From Lentibacillus jeotgali (GTDB lineage Bacteria > Bacillota > Bacilli > Bacillales > Amphibacillaceae): 64,000 bases of DNA. The DNA is taken from positions 1 to 64,000 of the forward strand of contig NZ_AGAV01000018.1 of the NCBI RefSeq assembly GCF_000224785.1. The letters run 5' to 3'. The notes beneath the pieces were generated by a model that searched no databases, had not been told where the DNA came from, and was given only the letters and a program-made list of their open reading frames with translations. The translations under genes and the position numbers were made by a program. Numbering within the stretch: position 1 is the first letter of the stretch; each line of letters opens with the position of its first letter. Below, piece by piece: positions 8,393-16,436 of the stretch.

Positions 8393-8851
8393 TTACTGAC
8401 GTTTGCGGATACCAAGTGCACCGAGAGCCATAGCGCCTAAACCACCCAGGATACCAAGCGGTAATGCTGTTGCAGTATCAGGCAGCTCGCCTCCCTGTTC
8501 ATCAGATGATGTATTGTCTTCGGATTCAGATGATGTATCTTCTTCAGAGGAGGTAGACTCCTCAGATGAAGTGGCTTCTGAATCGGTGTTGTTCTCAGAT
8601 GTGGATGTATTATCATTGCTGGATGCATCAGAATCACCAGCTGGAAGGTCCTCGCAAGGAAGTCCATCTCCTTCTCTATCTAAATCATCTGGGTCATCTG
8701 GATGTTCTTCAAGATGCGCTTGGGCTTCAGCTTGCGTATCAAAATCCTTACAATCCAAATCGCCTGAATGACTAGCAAAGACCGATTGAGCTGTCCCAAA
8801 CATAAATAGAGCCGAAAGCAATACAGCCAAAGTTAGATATTTACCTTTCAT
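8393..8851 (-). CDS. LPDTA-anchored surface protein with excalibur domain
   Basis: 152 residues: signal peptide (1-26, ending VFASH), excalibur-type region [35 protein letters not shown] (about 31-70), a Ser/Glu/Asp/Thr-rich stalk (72-120), then [15 protein letters not shown], a hydrophobic segment and the tail RKRQ. This is a complete cell-wall sorting signal. The LPDTA form (Ala in place of Gly) matches the preference of class D sortases, and the sortase follows in the same operon. The DxDxxGDGxPCE motif is Ca-binding-like. RBS GGGGGG upstream of ATG. Confidence 0.9.
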   Translation of the reverse strand: MKGKYLTLAVLLSALFMFGTAQSVFASHSGDLDCKDFDTQAEAQAHLEEHPDDPDDLDREGDGLPCEDLPAGDSDASSNDNTSTSENNTDSEATSSEESTSSEEDTSSESEDNTSSDEQGGELPDTATALPLGILGGLGAMALGALGIRKRQ

Positions 8852-8941
8852 TTTGTTGTCCCCCCTTATCTATTTATTCTGGCAGTTACGATATAGTCTA
8901 TTGTTCTAAAAATCGACTATGTATGTAACTACTAGAGTCAC

Positions 8942-8967
8942 TGTAACATGTTGGTAGTTATGTTACA
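8942..8967. promoter_or_regulatory. perfect inverted repeat TGTAACAT-N10-ATGTTACA
   Basis: Eight-base perfect arms about 90 bp upstream of the LPDTA protein start; probably an operator for the sortase locus. No regulator is recognised nearby. The stretch 8852-9373 otherwise holds a REP-like copy (9046) and an 18-bp AT palindrome at 9227-9244. Confidence 0.45.
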
Positions 8968-9045
8968 ATAAATTTACGAAATATTACAACGGGTAATGCA
9001 AAAATAGATTTTAGGTTAAGGAAATTCCTTTTTCCTTATAGGTTT

Positions 9046-9076
9046 AGTGTCTGTCACCACCCGAATTTCATCGGTG
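9046..9076 (+). repeat. interspersed REP-like element, copy 3
   Basis: AGTGTCTGTCACCACCC then GAATTTCATCGG. The central CTGTCACC variant also occurs in the copy at 12318. Confidence 0.6.
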
Positions 9077-9373
9077 CGGAATATGTTTAATTATATTCTC
9101 CTTCGCCATGATAAAGTATTTCCTGGAGAACGTAACTGCGCAAGCGAAGGTAATATTTTTCTAATTTAACCATCCCAAACTTTTTCAAACACATTCCAGG
9201 TCCGCTGCAGTTGCCTTTCGTGATTTTATACTATATATAGTATATATGTATAAACATAATATGGCTTATATAGTGTTAATAAAACTTTTTTCCTAGATTT
9301 GGGTTGCCGCAGTCGAACTTTTGTGCTAAATTGGGTGTGTGAAAATTAATAAAAATGGGGGGGAGTGAGAATT

Positions 9374-9484
9374 ATGGCTAAAACGAATAAAGGTAAGAAA
9401 GTAGTACCAGTGAAACCGTATTCGAGGAAGGCCGACAGTAAACGAGTAAAGGTCCGCGGTCATCGCCGTTCAACACCAAATTAA
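9374..9484 (+). CDS. small basic protein, 36 residues
   Basis: Begins MAKTNKGKKVVPVKPY and ends VRGHRRSTPN. The C-terminus resembles the V-x-P-Y-x-R-K...V-x-G-H-x-R-S signature found in small proteins and tails of phage-related proteins of Firmicutes; I know no function for it. The ATG follows GGGGGGAGTGAG at good spacing. Strongly positive charge suggests nucleic-acid contact. A hairpin follows directly after the stop. Confidence 0.6.
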   Translation: MAKTNKGKKVVPVKPYSRKADSKRVKVRGHRRSTPN

Positions 9485-9486
9485 AA

Positions 9487-9622
9487 CGCCCATTGCAAAT
9501 ACAATGGGCGAGGAATTGGACAAGGATCTACCAAATCTCTTTAGTGTCCAGATTATGTACTTATATTTAATATTGTACACTAATTTGTCCAATTCCTCTA
9601 TATTTTTTAAGAAAAAATATAG
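9487..9622. other. block of three adjacent inverted repeats
   Basis: Three perfect inverted repeats follow one another: CGCCCATTG/CAATGGGCG (9487-9510), GAGGAATTGGACAA/TTGTCCAATTCCTC (9510-9523 with 9585-9598) and CTATATTTTTT/AAAAAATATAG (9598-9622). They share their junction bases. The first can end transcription of the small gene; the second encloses 61 bp; the third ends just before the ribosome site of the next frame. Together they look like a small mobile element or a structured leader. Confidence 0.6.
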
Positions 9623-9639
9623 GGAAGGGTGTATTAGTA

Positions 9640-9915
9640 TTGAAAAAGCCGGTAACTCTTTATCAATTTTGTCGTGCTTTTAAGGGAATTAATTCAAATT
9701 CGACTACCAAGCAAAAACAAAATTTCGCATGGGCTATTGGTTCTGCTGAAAGCATCATAGCTGCTTCTTTCAGGAAAAAGTCTCTACGCCCAGTAGAGGG
9801 ATATTTTGAGCTGAAGAAAAGACATGCTTTAACTGATAACTTTATGAAAAGTTTTTCTGATATAAGTTATACTAAATATCGGCTGGGGCCAAAGTATTCG
9901 TCAGGAAATAAATAG
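9640..9915 (+). CDS. hypothetical protein, out of frame with TIR remnant
   Basis: TTG start with GGGAAGGGTG upstream; 91 residues, first part Ser/Lys/Gln-rich (YQFCRAFKGINSNSTTKQ). I do not recognise it. Its last 17 codons overlap, in another frame, the start of a TIR-domain remnant. It may therefore be the frameshifted N-terminal part of the same gene. Coding status is uncertain. Confidence 0.35.
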   Translation: MKKPVTLYQFCRAFKGINSNSTTKQKQNFAWAIGSAESIIAASFRKKSLRPVEGYFELKKRHALTDNFMKSFSDISYTKYRLGPKYSSGNK

Positions 9916-10177
9916 GGGACTTGCAAATTCTAGGTATGGAATCGTTGTAATTTCTTCGAGTTTTATTGAAAAGTATTGGCTAAACTACGAATTAGATGGG
10001 ATTCTTAATAAAGAAGGAAGTACACAAACACAGATGCTTCTGCCAATTTGGCATAATATCACTGCTGATGAAATGAAAAATTATAGTTATTCCTTGTCGA
10101 ATAAATTAGCTCTGAATACCGCTTTGAATACAAAAGACGAAATTGTCGAGAACGTGAAGAAGGTTCTATGGTCTTAA
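9866..10177 (+). pseudogene. 3' half of a TIR-domain gene
   Basis: In the frame ending at the TAA of 10175 the translation contains SIRQEINRGLANSRYGIVVI, FIEKYWLNYELDGIL, LLPIWHNI and LALNT. These are the second half of the bacterial TIR (TIR_2) domain: the helix after box 2, the SRYGIVV strand, the YELDG helix with Trp-x-x-Tyr-Glu and the LPIWH strand. The N-terminal part with the BB loop is not in frame; a stop (9863) precedes. TIR domains of this kind cleave NAD or make cyclic ADP-ribose signals in anti-phage systems. An intact SIR2-domain gene lies 400 bp downstream. Confidence 0.75.
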
Positions 10178-10178
10178 T

Positions 10179-10203
10179 AGGTGTCTGTCAATTCCCGATT
10201 AAC
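10179..10203 (+). repeat. interspersed REP-like element, copy 4
   Basis: GGTGTCTGTCAATTCCC then GATTAA, starting two bases after the TIR remnant stop and ending at the IS66 remnant. Confidence 0.6.
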
Positions 10204-10394
10204 CACTGTGTTTCGACAGGTGTTTCCGACGAACGGTTACCGTGCTCGAACTGCTGAACTCAATAGTGCAGTTGGTGATCTTTGACTTCCTGATTTCGGC
10301 ACCATCTAGCTATACTTTGCCCGCTTTCTTCCCAGGCTTCATAGCGTGCTTGCCACTCTATTCTTTTGTCCTTATTGGGTAATCGTATAACCTC
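10203..10394 (-). pseudogene. remnant of IS66-type accessory protein TnpA
   Basis: On the minus strand the translation reads IRLPNKDKRIEWQARYEAWEESGQSIARWCRN..., then HQLHY, a TGA in place of the usual Trp codon, and VQQFE. This is the helix-turn-helix start of IS66-family TnpA (WxxRxxxWxxSGxSxxxxCxxxxxxxxxxxYW). There is no start codon and no partner transposase. Confidence 0.65.
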
Positions 10395-10573
10395 CCGAGT
10401 TGATTCCTACGTGTATTTTATTTGACGTTTACAAATATACTGAATGTTATTAATTTTTGTTATTTTTTGTAGTATGATATAGATGGTATGTTCGTGAGTA
10501 ATTCTCGCTGTTGATAAAGCAGAAGCATAAATATCTTTATTGAACAATTATGGAAGAAAGGAGCTAATTTAAC

Positions 10574-12166
10574 ATGTCTTTTAATGATTTAGTTAAAGGG
10601 AATAAACTCCCGGTATTATTTATCGGCTCAGGATTTAGTAAACGATATTTAAATTCACCGAACTGGGAAGCATTATTAATGAGGGTTTATCAATACTTGG
10701 GAAAGAATACAATAGATTATAAGTCACTAAAACTAAAAACAAAAAACAAAAGAGAAAATAGAAATTTGAGTACTGGTGAAATAAATGCCATTATTGCTGA
10801 AGAAATTGAAATGGAATTCAATAATTATTTTTATGAAAGTGATTTGGTCCATGAATTTCCTGAATGGGTTGAAAAGGAAGTAAATCCATTTAGAAAATGT
10901 ATAGCATCAATTTTGGATGAGCTCGAATTGCTTGAAGAAAAGCAAGAGGAAATCGAGGCTTTTAAGGAATTAAAAAATAAAATTAAATCAGTGATTACAA
11001 CAAATTATGATACCCTTTTAGAGGACTTATTTGATTTACCGAAAGATAGTACCTTTATTGGCCAACCACAATTATTCAGCCCAAATTCCATGGAAATAGG
11101 GGAGTTATATAAGATCCATGGTTGTATGACTGAATCAGATAATATTGTCATTACAAGCAGAGATTATAGTAACTTTAGAAGTAACGCAAAGCTTTTTAGT
11201 GCAAAATTGCTTACCCTCATTTCTGAAAATCCTGTTGTTTTCATTGGATATTCAATTAGTGATCCTAATATACAACAAACGCTTAGTGATTTGATACGTT
11301 GTTTATCAGAAGAGCAAATCAATAATTTGAAAAGTCATTTTTATGTGATTGAGTTTAATGAGGGTGTTAAAGAAATAGAAGAAAAAGAACTGCTGTTCCA
11401 CGCACAATCTTACCAGGGTGAAACAACCACCTTCCCAATAACTGTTATTAGTACAGACAACTATTTAGGGGTTTATAAAAAATTAAATGAACTAACTCCG
11501 GCAATGAATTTAGATACGGTTAAGCAAGTCAAAAGGATTGTAAAGGATATTGTAGTCGATGCTGTTGAATCTAAGGAAAAAACAGATGTACAGACGATAT
11601 TTATGGATGACATAAATAAGCTGAAACAAACTGATCAAAAGTTTGCAATTGCAATTGGGAATATTAAAGATATTAACAGTAATTATGGTTACAATCTTAG
11701 ACCCGTAGAGGAAGTTTTGGAAGACATACTATTTGATAACAAAAACTTCAACTCAGAAAGGTTAATTAAAGAAACGTATGAAAAATCCTATCTAAAAATA
11801 AAGCGAATTATTCCAATATACAAATACCTAAGAAAATTATCCAAGGAAGAAGTTGAGGAAAAATGTCCGAATGTTTATAATTACGTTTCTACGCATTTAA
11901 AAAAGGATGATTATCTAAATAGTAATATCATTAGATCTCTGAAGAATATTCCGGTTGGAAACAAGATGGATGATATGCCACCAAGTTTTAAAGGTAATAC
12001 ATATAAGACTTCTCTATGGCTTATTAAAAACTTTGAGCTATTACCATTGGAGGAAATCAAGATTTTATTACAAAAGGAATTCGATAATTATGGCCAATTT
12101 AATAGTAATCAACAAAGCAGCTACAGAAGATTAGTATCATTATATGATCTGTTTCAATATAAATAA
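10574..12166 (+). CDS. SIR2-domain protein, probable NADase of an anti-phage system
   Basis: 530 residues. The N-terminal SIR2-like fold (about 10-260) shows LPVLFIGSGFSKRY (Rossmann start), SVITTNYDTLLEDLF with the catalytic Asn, LYKIHGCM with the catalytic His, VITSRDYSNF, and VFIGYSISDPNIQ. This arrangement fits SIR2 domains of defence proteins that deplete NAD after infection. The C-terminal half (about 290-530) is Lys/Glu-rich, probably helical, and not recognised; no SLOG domain was identified, so it is not obviously ThsA. The ATG has AAAGGAG 14 bases upstream. Codon use is very AT-rich, suggesting acquisition. No partner gene is intact nearby. Confidence 0.8.
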   Translation: MSFNDLVKGNKLPVLFIGSGFSKRYLNSPNWEALLMRVYQYLGKNTIDYKSLKLKTKNKRENRNLSTGEINAIIAEEIEMEFNNYFYESDLVHEFPEWVEKEVNPFRKCIASILDELELLEEKQEEIEAFKELKNKIKSVITTNYDTLLEDLFDLPKDSTFIGQPQLFSPNSMEIGELYKIHGCMTESDNIVITSRDYSNFRSNAKLFSAKLLTLISENPVVFIGYSISDPNIQQTLSDLIRCLSEEQINNLKSHFYVIEFNEGVKEIEEKELLFHAQSYQGETTTFPITVISTDNYLGVYKKLNELTPAMNLDTVKQVKRIVKDIVVDAVESKEKTDVQTIFMDDINKLKQTDQKFAIAIGNIKDINSNYGYNLRPVEEVLEDILFDNKNFNSERLIKETYEKSYLKIKRIIPIYKYLRKLSKEEVEEKCPNVYNYVSTHLKKDDYLNSNIIRSLKNIPVGNKMDDMPPSFKGNTYKTSLWLIKNFELLPLEEIKILLQKEFDNYGQFNSNQQSSYRRLVSLYDLFQYK

Positions 12167-12167
12167 A

Positions 12168-12216
12168 ATAACCACATGGAGTGTTCATATTTAGAATATG
12201 AATTCCATATGGTTAT
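12168..12216 (+). terminator. hairpin after the SIR2 gene
   Basis: ATAACCACATGGA pairs with TCCATATGGTTAT (12204-12216) with one mismatch; a second stem TTCATAT/ATATGAA lies in the loop. No long T run, so efficiency is uncertain. Confidence 0.5.
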
Positions 12217-12317
12217 CGTTTACACATAATTAGTATGGTTATATTATATTCAATTATGATTAATTCGTCAAGAAATTTCAAGAAAAAATCCGAGTTATTA
12301 GGTTAGGTGCCCGAGGT

Positions 12318-12590
12318 TAGATACCTGTCACCACTCGAATTTTGTCATTTTATGTCGAATTAAATTATTGTATGGGAGCTGCTGGTTCGAATAGGGCTAG
12401 TGGCTTTTTTGTGGACATGAAAAAATTTATCCGTTTACTCAAAATGGCATTTTCTCCCGCTCTTTTTCGTTAATTTTGGAGTTTTACTTGCGAACGTTTT
12501 CTGAAATTGAAATCTTCATCGTTTGTGGTGTTCATAAGACGATTTCAAGGATTATAAATAAGAACTAGTGTCCTTAACTTTTAACAAAAT
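12318..12590 (+). repeat. long element form, copy A (REP-like core plus comM upstream block)
   Basis: Starts with the core (ACCTGTCACCACTCG, AATTTTGTCATTTTATG), continues with a CTGCTGG..CTAGTGGCTTTTTT hairpin and a tail containing TTCGTTAATTTTGGAG, CGAACG and GACGATTTCAAGG. The same order of blocks recurs at 12595, 14984 and 16137, where it reaches the comM promoter. Copy A stops at about 12590, short of that promoter, where copy B begins. Confidence 0.75.
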
Positions 12591-12594
12591 AGTT

Positions 12595-12915
12595 AGTGTG
12601 CTTGTCACTTTCCGAACTTTGTCGTTTTATGTCGAATAAAATTAATGTATCGAGGTCACTGGTTCAGATCGAGCTGGTGGCTTTTTTATGGACAAGAAAG
12701 ATTTTATTTTTTCTTCAAAATGGCATTTTCTTCTGCTCTTTTTCTTTATTTCCGGAATTTTACCTGTGGTTGTTTTCTGAAATTTGAATTTTCATATTTT
12801 TTAGTGTTCATAAGGTGATTTTATGGGTTATAAATACGAACTAGTGTTCTTGACTTTTAATAAAATATAGCGTATCTTATACCTAATCAATGACTGATAA
12901 AAGGTGTGAGAGATA
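12595..12915 (+). repeat. long element form, copy B, leading into a comM fragment
   Basis: Core variant GTGTGCTTGTCACTTTCC, hairpin GGTTCAGATCGAGCTGGTGGCTTTTTT, then a promoter-like TTGACT with TATCTT about 18 bases downstream, and the leader AAAAGGTGTGAGAGATAATGG that serves comM. It is followed directly by the comM fragment at 12916. Confidence 0.8.
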
Positions 12916-13420
12916 ATGGCTGTGATTGTGTCAAGTATTGGTCTGAAAGGAATTAAAGGGTATCGCGTTGATGTGGAGATACAGCTGTGCCGAGGGTGGA
13001 AGGGGTTAATATTGTCGGATTGCCGGATACCTCAGTTAAAGAATCAAAGAATCGTGTGATAGCGGCTTTGTATGCGAACGACTGTGAAGTTCCGGATAAG
13101 AAAGTTGTGATTAATTTGTCGCCTGCTGAACAGAAGAAAAATAGCCCAATATTTGATTTGGCGATGGCAATTGGGATTATGATATTAAGGAGACAATTCC
13201 GGATAATGCTGCTTTTCTGGGTGTTTTATCATTGGATGGCACGATTAAACCCGTTGATGGCATGCTTCCGGCAATCGTTGCTGCCAAATAAGAAGGCATC
13301 AAGTACTTGTATTTGCCACCAATGAAGGATACGCCATTGCCGCAAATAAACGGTATGGGGATTCGCACCATTCCGCATCAGCTGTTTCACTTATTAGCGA
13401 ATTTTACTTGGTCTCATTCG
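12916..13420 (+). pseudogene. comM: partial duplicate of comM (YifB/Mg-chelatase-like ATPase)
   Basis: Begins MAVIVSSIGLKGIKGYRVDVEIQL like the copy at 16437. It has a one-base loss at about 12988, a short deletion after DLAMAIG (about 13175), a TAA within the VAAK stretch, and then a jump from the IDDMEL-equivalent region to the part matching HSASAVSLIGG of the later copy, so several hundred bases including the Walker A motif are missing. After about 13405 similarity ends. It cannot make ComM. It lies between copy B of the upstream block and an unrelated membrane protein gene. Confidence 0.85.
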
Positions 13421-13478
13421 GGTGAAAATATGATAGTAATTGGCTTACAAGGTTGGAGTTGAAAGGAATGCGACAAAA

Positions 13479-14486
13479 ATGAAGAAATCGACCATATTAT
13501 ATATTTATTCCGGTTTGCTTTTTATATTATTTTTTGATTTATGGGTAGAGAATTCAGAACAAGCTAGTAATTTTTTTGGTATATGGATTAAACCGTTTAT
13601 AGATGAACCTAAATTCTCCTTAGTATGGTCTGTTCTTGCTATAGTTGCAATGGTTGTATTGTTTAAATACATATTAGATGCAAGAGAAGAAGAAAAAAAG
13701 GATTTGGAAAAAACATTAGAGTCTGAGATGGGGATTTTAATTATGGCCAATAAGGAGTTGGCTGGTTACAGGTTACAAGATAATCTTATGAGTATTTTAA
13801 ATAGGTTTGTTCAGCAAAATTCATACGTCAATGCTGCGCAATGGTATCAATATATTGAAAATAATCACCAAGGTGAAACAAAGATTAAGCTGAACTTTCA
13901 ATACGGCTCTGTAGCAGAAGAGGTTAATTTGAATGCAATTCAACAGCTATATTATTATTGCAATACCTCTACTTTGAGAAAGTTTAGAGAAGTAAAAAAG
14001 GCATACACGAACGGTGACACTGATCCATTAGTTGGCTTTATAATTGATGTCCATAATAGTATTGCTCATAAAAGTGAAGAATCACTTACTCAAGAAGATG
14101 CTGTTTTGTGTTCATTAATGGTACTATCCTTTGAAATACTTGAAAGAGACTTTGGTATAGTTTTTGAGGATTTTTCGGGTTCAAACTCAGACAAATTTCA
14201 AAGATTGATAGATGATAACCGAACGGGAATTTTTAGAGCAGCTCTTATGGAGGATGAGTATTATTCTTTCACACATACACGTGATAATGAAAAGTTTAAT
14301 CGACAATATATAGCCCGCTTAGTAAAAATAAGGGATGAAAATGTAGTATTTACTATTGTACTGGATTCCAGCATCTTAGATGAGCCAGAATATAAGAAGA
14401 TTATGCTTGATATTGCTACTGACTTTGAAAGTCTTTTAAAAGATCTTGAAAGAATGTATAATAGAAGTAAAGGAGAAGGTGATTAA
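13479..14486 (+). CDS. hypothetical protein with two membrane segments and a cytoplasmic domain
   Basis: 335 residues. Two membrane segments near the N-terminus (about 6-24 and 46-67) separated by a short loop, then a Glu/Lys-rich stretch and about 250 residues of soluble domain with no motif I recognise (notable: LLYYCNTSTLRKFREVK-like helices, DVHNSIAHKSEESLT, and a C-terminal FTHTRDNEKFNRQYIARL). The ATG chosen has GAAAGGA upstream; a longer TTG frame has no better site. It overlaps by 8 bases the small gene that follows and is flanked by comM-block repeats, so it looks like inserted cargo. A role in phage defence is possible but unproved. Confidence 0.65.
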   Translation: MKKSTILYIYSGLLFILFFDLWVENSEQASNFFGIWIKPFIDEPKFSLVWSVLAIVAMVVLFKYILDAREEEKKDLEKTLESEMGILIMANKELAGYRLQDNLMSILNRFVQQNSYVNAAQWYQYIENNHQGETKIKLNFQYGSVAEEVNLNAIQQLYYYCNTSTLRKFREVKKAYTNGDTDPLVGFIIDVHNSIAHKSEESLTQEDAVLCSLMVLSFEILERDFGIVFEDFSGSNSDKFQRLIDDNRTGIFRAALMEDEYYSFTHTRDNEKFNRQYIARLVKIRDENVVFTIVLDSSILDEPEYKKIMLDIATDFESLLKDLERMYNRSKGEGD

Positions 14487-14664
14487 CATACCAATCCAAA
14501 AAGAGGTTCAAAGAAGAGATCAAAATAAAGCGACTCAAAAGTCGATTGAAAAAAGATTAACTAGTGCCGGGATAAAAGTACAATCAGGTAAAAAGACACC
14601 GAAAAAAGGTGAGTTTTCTGGGATAATTAGTAATAACAACAAGGTATTAAAGCTTAAATTTTGA
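14479..14664 (+). CDS. small basic protein, 61 residues, paralogue of the next gene
   Basis: GTG start overlapping the end of the membrane protein gene (GTGATTAA), with AAAGGAGAAG five bases upstream, so translation is coupled. The C-terminal half reads LTSAGIKVQSGKKTPKKGEFSGI and ends KVLKLKF. It shares the pattern L-x3-G-I-x-V-x2-G-K-K-x-P-x4-E-[FY]-S-G-I...K-x-L-K-[LI]-x-F with the protein at 14754. I know no family for it. High Lys content suggests nucleic-acid or membrane-surface binding. Confidence 0.65.
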   Translation: MINIPIQKEVQRRDQNKATQKSIEKRLTSAGIKVQSGKKTPKKGEFSGIISNNNKVLKLKF

Positions 14665-14672
14665 ATTTTTAT

Positions 14673-14702
14673 AAAAAGACAGCATTCACTGTCTTTTTTT
14701 TG
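14673..14702 (+). terminator. intrinsic terminator
   Basis: AAAAAGACAG, loop CATTCA, CTGTCTTTTTTTT. It separates the membrane protein/small gene pair from the second small gene. Confidence 0.9.
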
Positions 14703-14753
14703 TCTGTATAACATATATATACATTGGGAATAGACAATAAAAGAGGTGTTCCA

Positions 14754-14924
14754 ATGTTGTATAAAAATAATAATGAGTTTAATAAAAAGCAGGTGGAAAT
14801 CGTCAGACGTCTAAATAAAGAAGGTATTAGGGTTCGAAAGGGCAAAAAGGAACCCTTAAATAGAGAATATTCGGGGATACTTGGTTATGAAAGTAAAATA
14901 TTAAAGATAAATTTCCCAAAATAA
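14754..14924 (+). CDS. small basic protein, 56 residues, paralogue of the previous small gene
   Basis: ATG with AGAGGTG six bases upstream. The stretch LNKEGIRVRKGKKEPLNREYSGI and the end KILKINF align without gaps to the 61-residue protein upstream, so the two come from one duplication although a terminator now separates them. Function unknown. Two related small proteins beside a membrane protein could be an immunity or regulatory pair; this is only a guess. Confidence 0.65.
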   Translation: MLYKNNNEFNKKQVEIVRRLNKEGIRVRKGKKEPLNREYSGILGYESKILKINFPK

Positions 14925-14983
14925 AATCGATTTTTGGACTGCTTTGGCCCTTTTTAACACGGCCAAGATCTTTTCGTTATGGT

Positions 14984-15306
14984 GTGGTGCCTGTCATTCC
15001 CCGTAATGAGCGCCTGGCATCACCTGAATTATGTCGTTTTATGTCAAATAAAATTAATGTATCGAAGTCACTGGTTCAGATCGAGCTGGTGGCTTTTTTG
15101 CGGACGTGAAAAATTTTATTCGTTCTTCAAAATGACGTTTTTTTCCCGTTCTTTTTCGTTATTTTTGGAATTTTACTTGCGAACGGTTTCTGAAATTGAA
15201 CTTTTTATCTTTTTTGGTGTATATAAGGCGATTTTATGGGTTATAAATACGAACTAGCGTTCTTGACTTTTAACAAAATATAGCGTATCTTATACCTAAT
15301 CTATGA
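14984..15306 (+). repeat. long element form, copy C
   Basis: Begins with two successive core variants (GGTGCCTGTCATTCCCC and GCGCCTGGCATCACCTG), then GTCGTTTTATG, the GGTTCAGATCGAGCTGGTGGC hairpin and the comM promoter region up to TATACCTAATCTATGACT. The comM gene itself is absent; a further core copy starts ten bases later. Confidence 0.8.
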
Positions 15307-15316
15307 CTTAAGTCTA

Positions 15317-15345
15317 GGTGCCTGTCACTTCCCGAATTATGTCGT
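15317..15345 (+). repeat. interspersed REP-like element, core copy after copy C
   Basis: GGTGCCTGTCACTTCCC then GAATTATGTCG and TTTTATGTCGAAT. It leads into a dehydrogenase remnant. Confidence 0.8.
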
Positions 15346-15373
15346 TTTATGTCGAATATAATTATGAGGTGTG

Positions 15374-15532
15374 GGACAAGAAATCGGCATGTCGCCAATC
15401 TATGAAGAAGGATTGGAAGAGTAAATGCAGAAAAATTATGCTGCAGAAAGAATCGATTCTACGACCGGTTATGAATCAGCCTATAAAGACGCAGACGTCA
15501 TTTTTCTTGGCGCAACAATTAATATCTTTTAA
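15374..15532 (+). pseudogene. remnant of UDP-glucose/nucleotide-sugar 6-dehydrogenase
   Basis: Translation contains SPIYEEGLEE, a TAA, MQKNYAAERIDSTT and AYKDADVIFLGA. This matches the N-terminal NAD-binding region of UDP-glucose dehydrogenases (PIYEPGLEEL...R..FTTD...A...ADVIFI.VGTP). About 50 codons remain, with the nonsense codon inside, bounded upstream by a REP-like copy. Confidence 0.7.
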
Positions 15533-15598
15533 AAATAGATTCTTTACAGTTTAAGTGTTATTATATTTAAAATTCAATAGTAGGGAGGAACTTCTTTT

Positions 15599-16096
15599 AT
15601 GAGCGATTATTCATCACCTGTGGTACATTCAGTAGCAAAAGTTCTTGAACTAAGTAGGGATATTGAAGAAAAACTCCAAGGATATTTAGTAGATAAACAT
15701 GAGCGCCCGGATATATCCTATGAATTACTAAAAATATTAACAATAGCAGATGATTTAACTCAACTTGTAGATCCAGAAAAAATATCTGGAGAGTTTTTTG
15801 GTCTTCCAAAGGATGTTGTTGCAGGGTCTAAGGAGCCAGTTTCATTTTCTAACAACCTTGGATGGGATTTTGGCCCTTGGTTTAGTGAGAAAAGCACCAG
15901 TTTAAAAAAGGGTATTCAAAAAGTAATAAAAAATTGGGATTGTGACCCTAATACAGTTAATTTGGTAAGTGATGCTCCGATGTCCAAGAACGAATATCTA
16001 AGATATGGGATAGATAGTGGGCTTCATGAAGTTAAGACATATGCTAAAGTTATATTTGATCAATTATTTTCTGACCAGGTAAACGTAGATAAATAA
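15599..16096 (+). CDS. hypothetical protein, 165 residues
   Basis: ATG with GGGAGGA nine bases upstream. Soluble and acidic, mostly helical (SVAKVLELSRDIEEKLQGYL; ILTIADDLTQLVDPE), with a Trp/Phe-rich central stretch NNLGWDFGPWFSEKS. No family recognised. It sits alone between two copies of the comM upstream block, like the membrane protein group between copies B and C, and is presumably another piece of cargo. AT-rich codon use is similar to the SIR2 gene. Confidence 0.6.
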   Translation: MSDYSSPVVHSVAKVLELSRDIEEKLQGYLVDKHERPDISYELLKILTIADDLTQLVDPEKISGEFFGLPKDVVAGSKEPVSFSNNLGWDFGPWFSEKSTSLKKGIQKVIKNWDCDPNTVNLVSDAPMSKNEYLRYGIDSGLHEVKTYAKVIFDQLFSDQVNVDK

Positions 16097-16136
16097 AACA
16101 AAAAAACATCTTAACCTGTGACATTGGGGGCTGGGT

Positions 16137-16436
16137 TTGGTTCCTGTCACTTTCTGGGTTTTATTATTTTATGCCGAATAATGTTATTGGATAGGAGCTG
16201 CTGGTTCGGATAGAGCTGGTGGCTTTTTTGTGGACGTGAAAGATTTTATTTGTTTTTCAAAATGGCGTTTTTTCCCGTTCTTTTTCGTTATTTTTGGAAT
16301 TTTACTTGCGAACGGTTTCTTTTGGTGTTTATAAGCCAATTTCAAGGGTCCTGAATACGAACAAATGTTCATGTCTTTTGAAAGAATATGGCGTATCTTA
16401 TACCTAATCTATGACTGATAAAAGGTGTGAGAGATA
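16137..16436 (+). repeat. long element form, copy D, with the comM promoter
   Basis: Core variant TGGTTCCTGTCACTTTCTG, hairpin GCTGGTTCGGATAGAGCTGGTGGCTTTTTT, a tail shared with copies A-C, then TATCTTATACCTAATC and the leader AAAAGGTGTGAGAGATAATGG of comM. Confidence 0.85.

Noticed and set aside
8403-8771. Long plus-strand frame opposite the LPDTA protein
   Set aside because: Antisense shadow caused by Ser/Glu/Asp-rich codons of the stalk.
10574-12166. ThsA of Thoeris
   Set aside because: No SLOG domain could be recognised in the C-terminal half, so only the SIR2 domain is claimed.
12596-12787. Plus-strand frame of 63 codons, and the similar one at 14979-15257
   Set aside because: They lie wholly inside two copies of the same non-coding repeat block with different frames; this is repeat sequence, not a gene.
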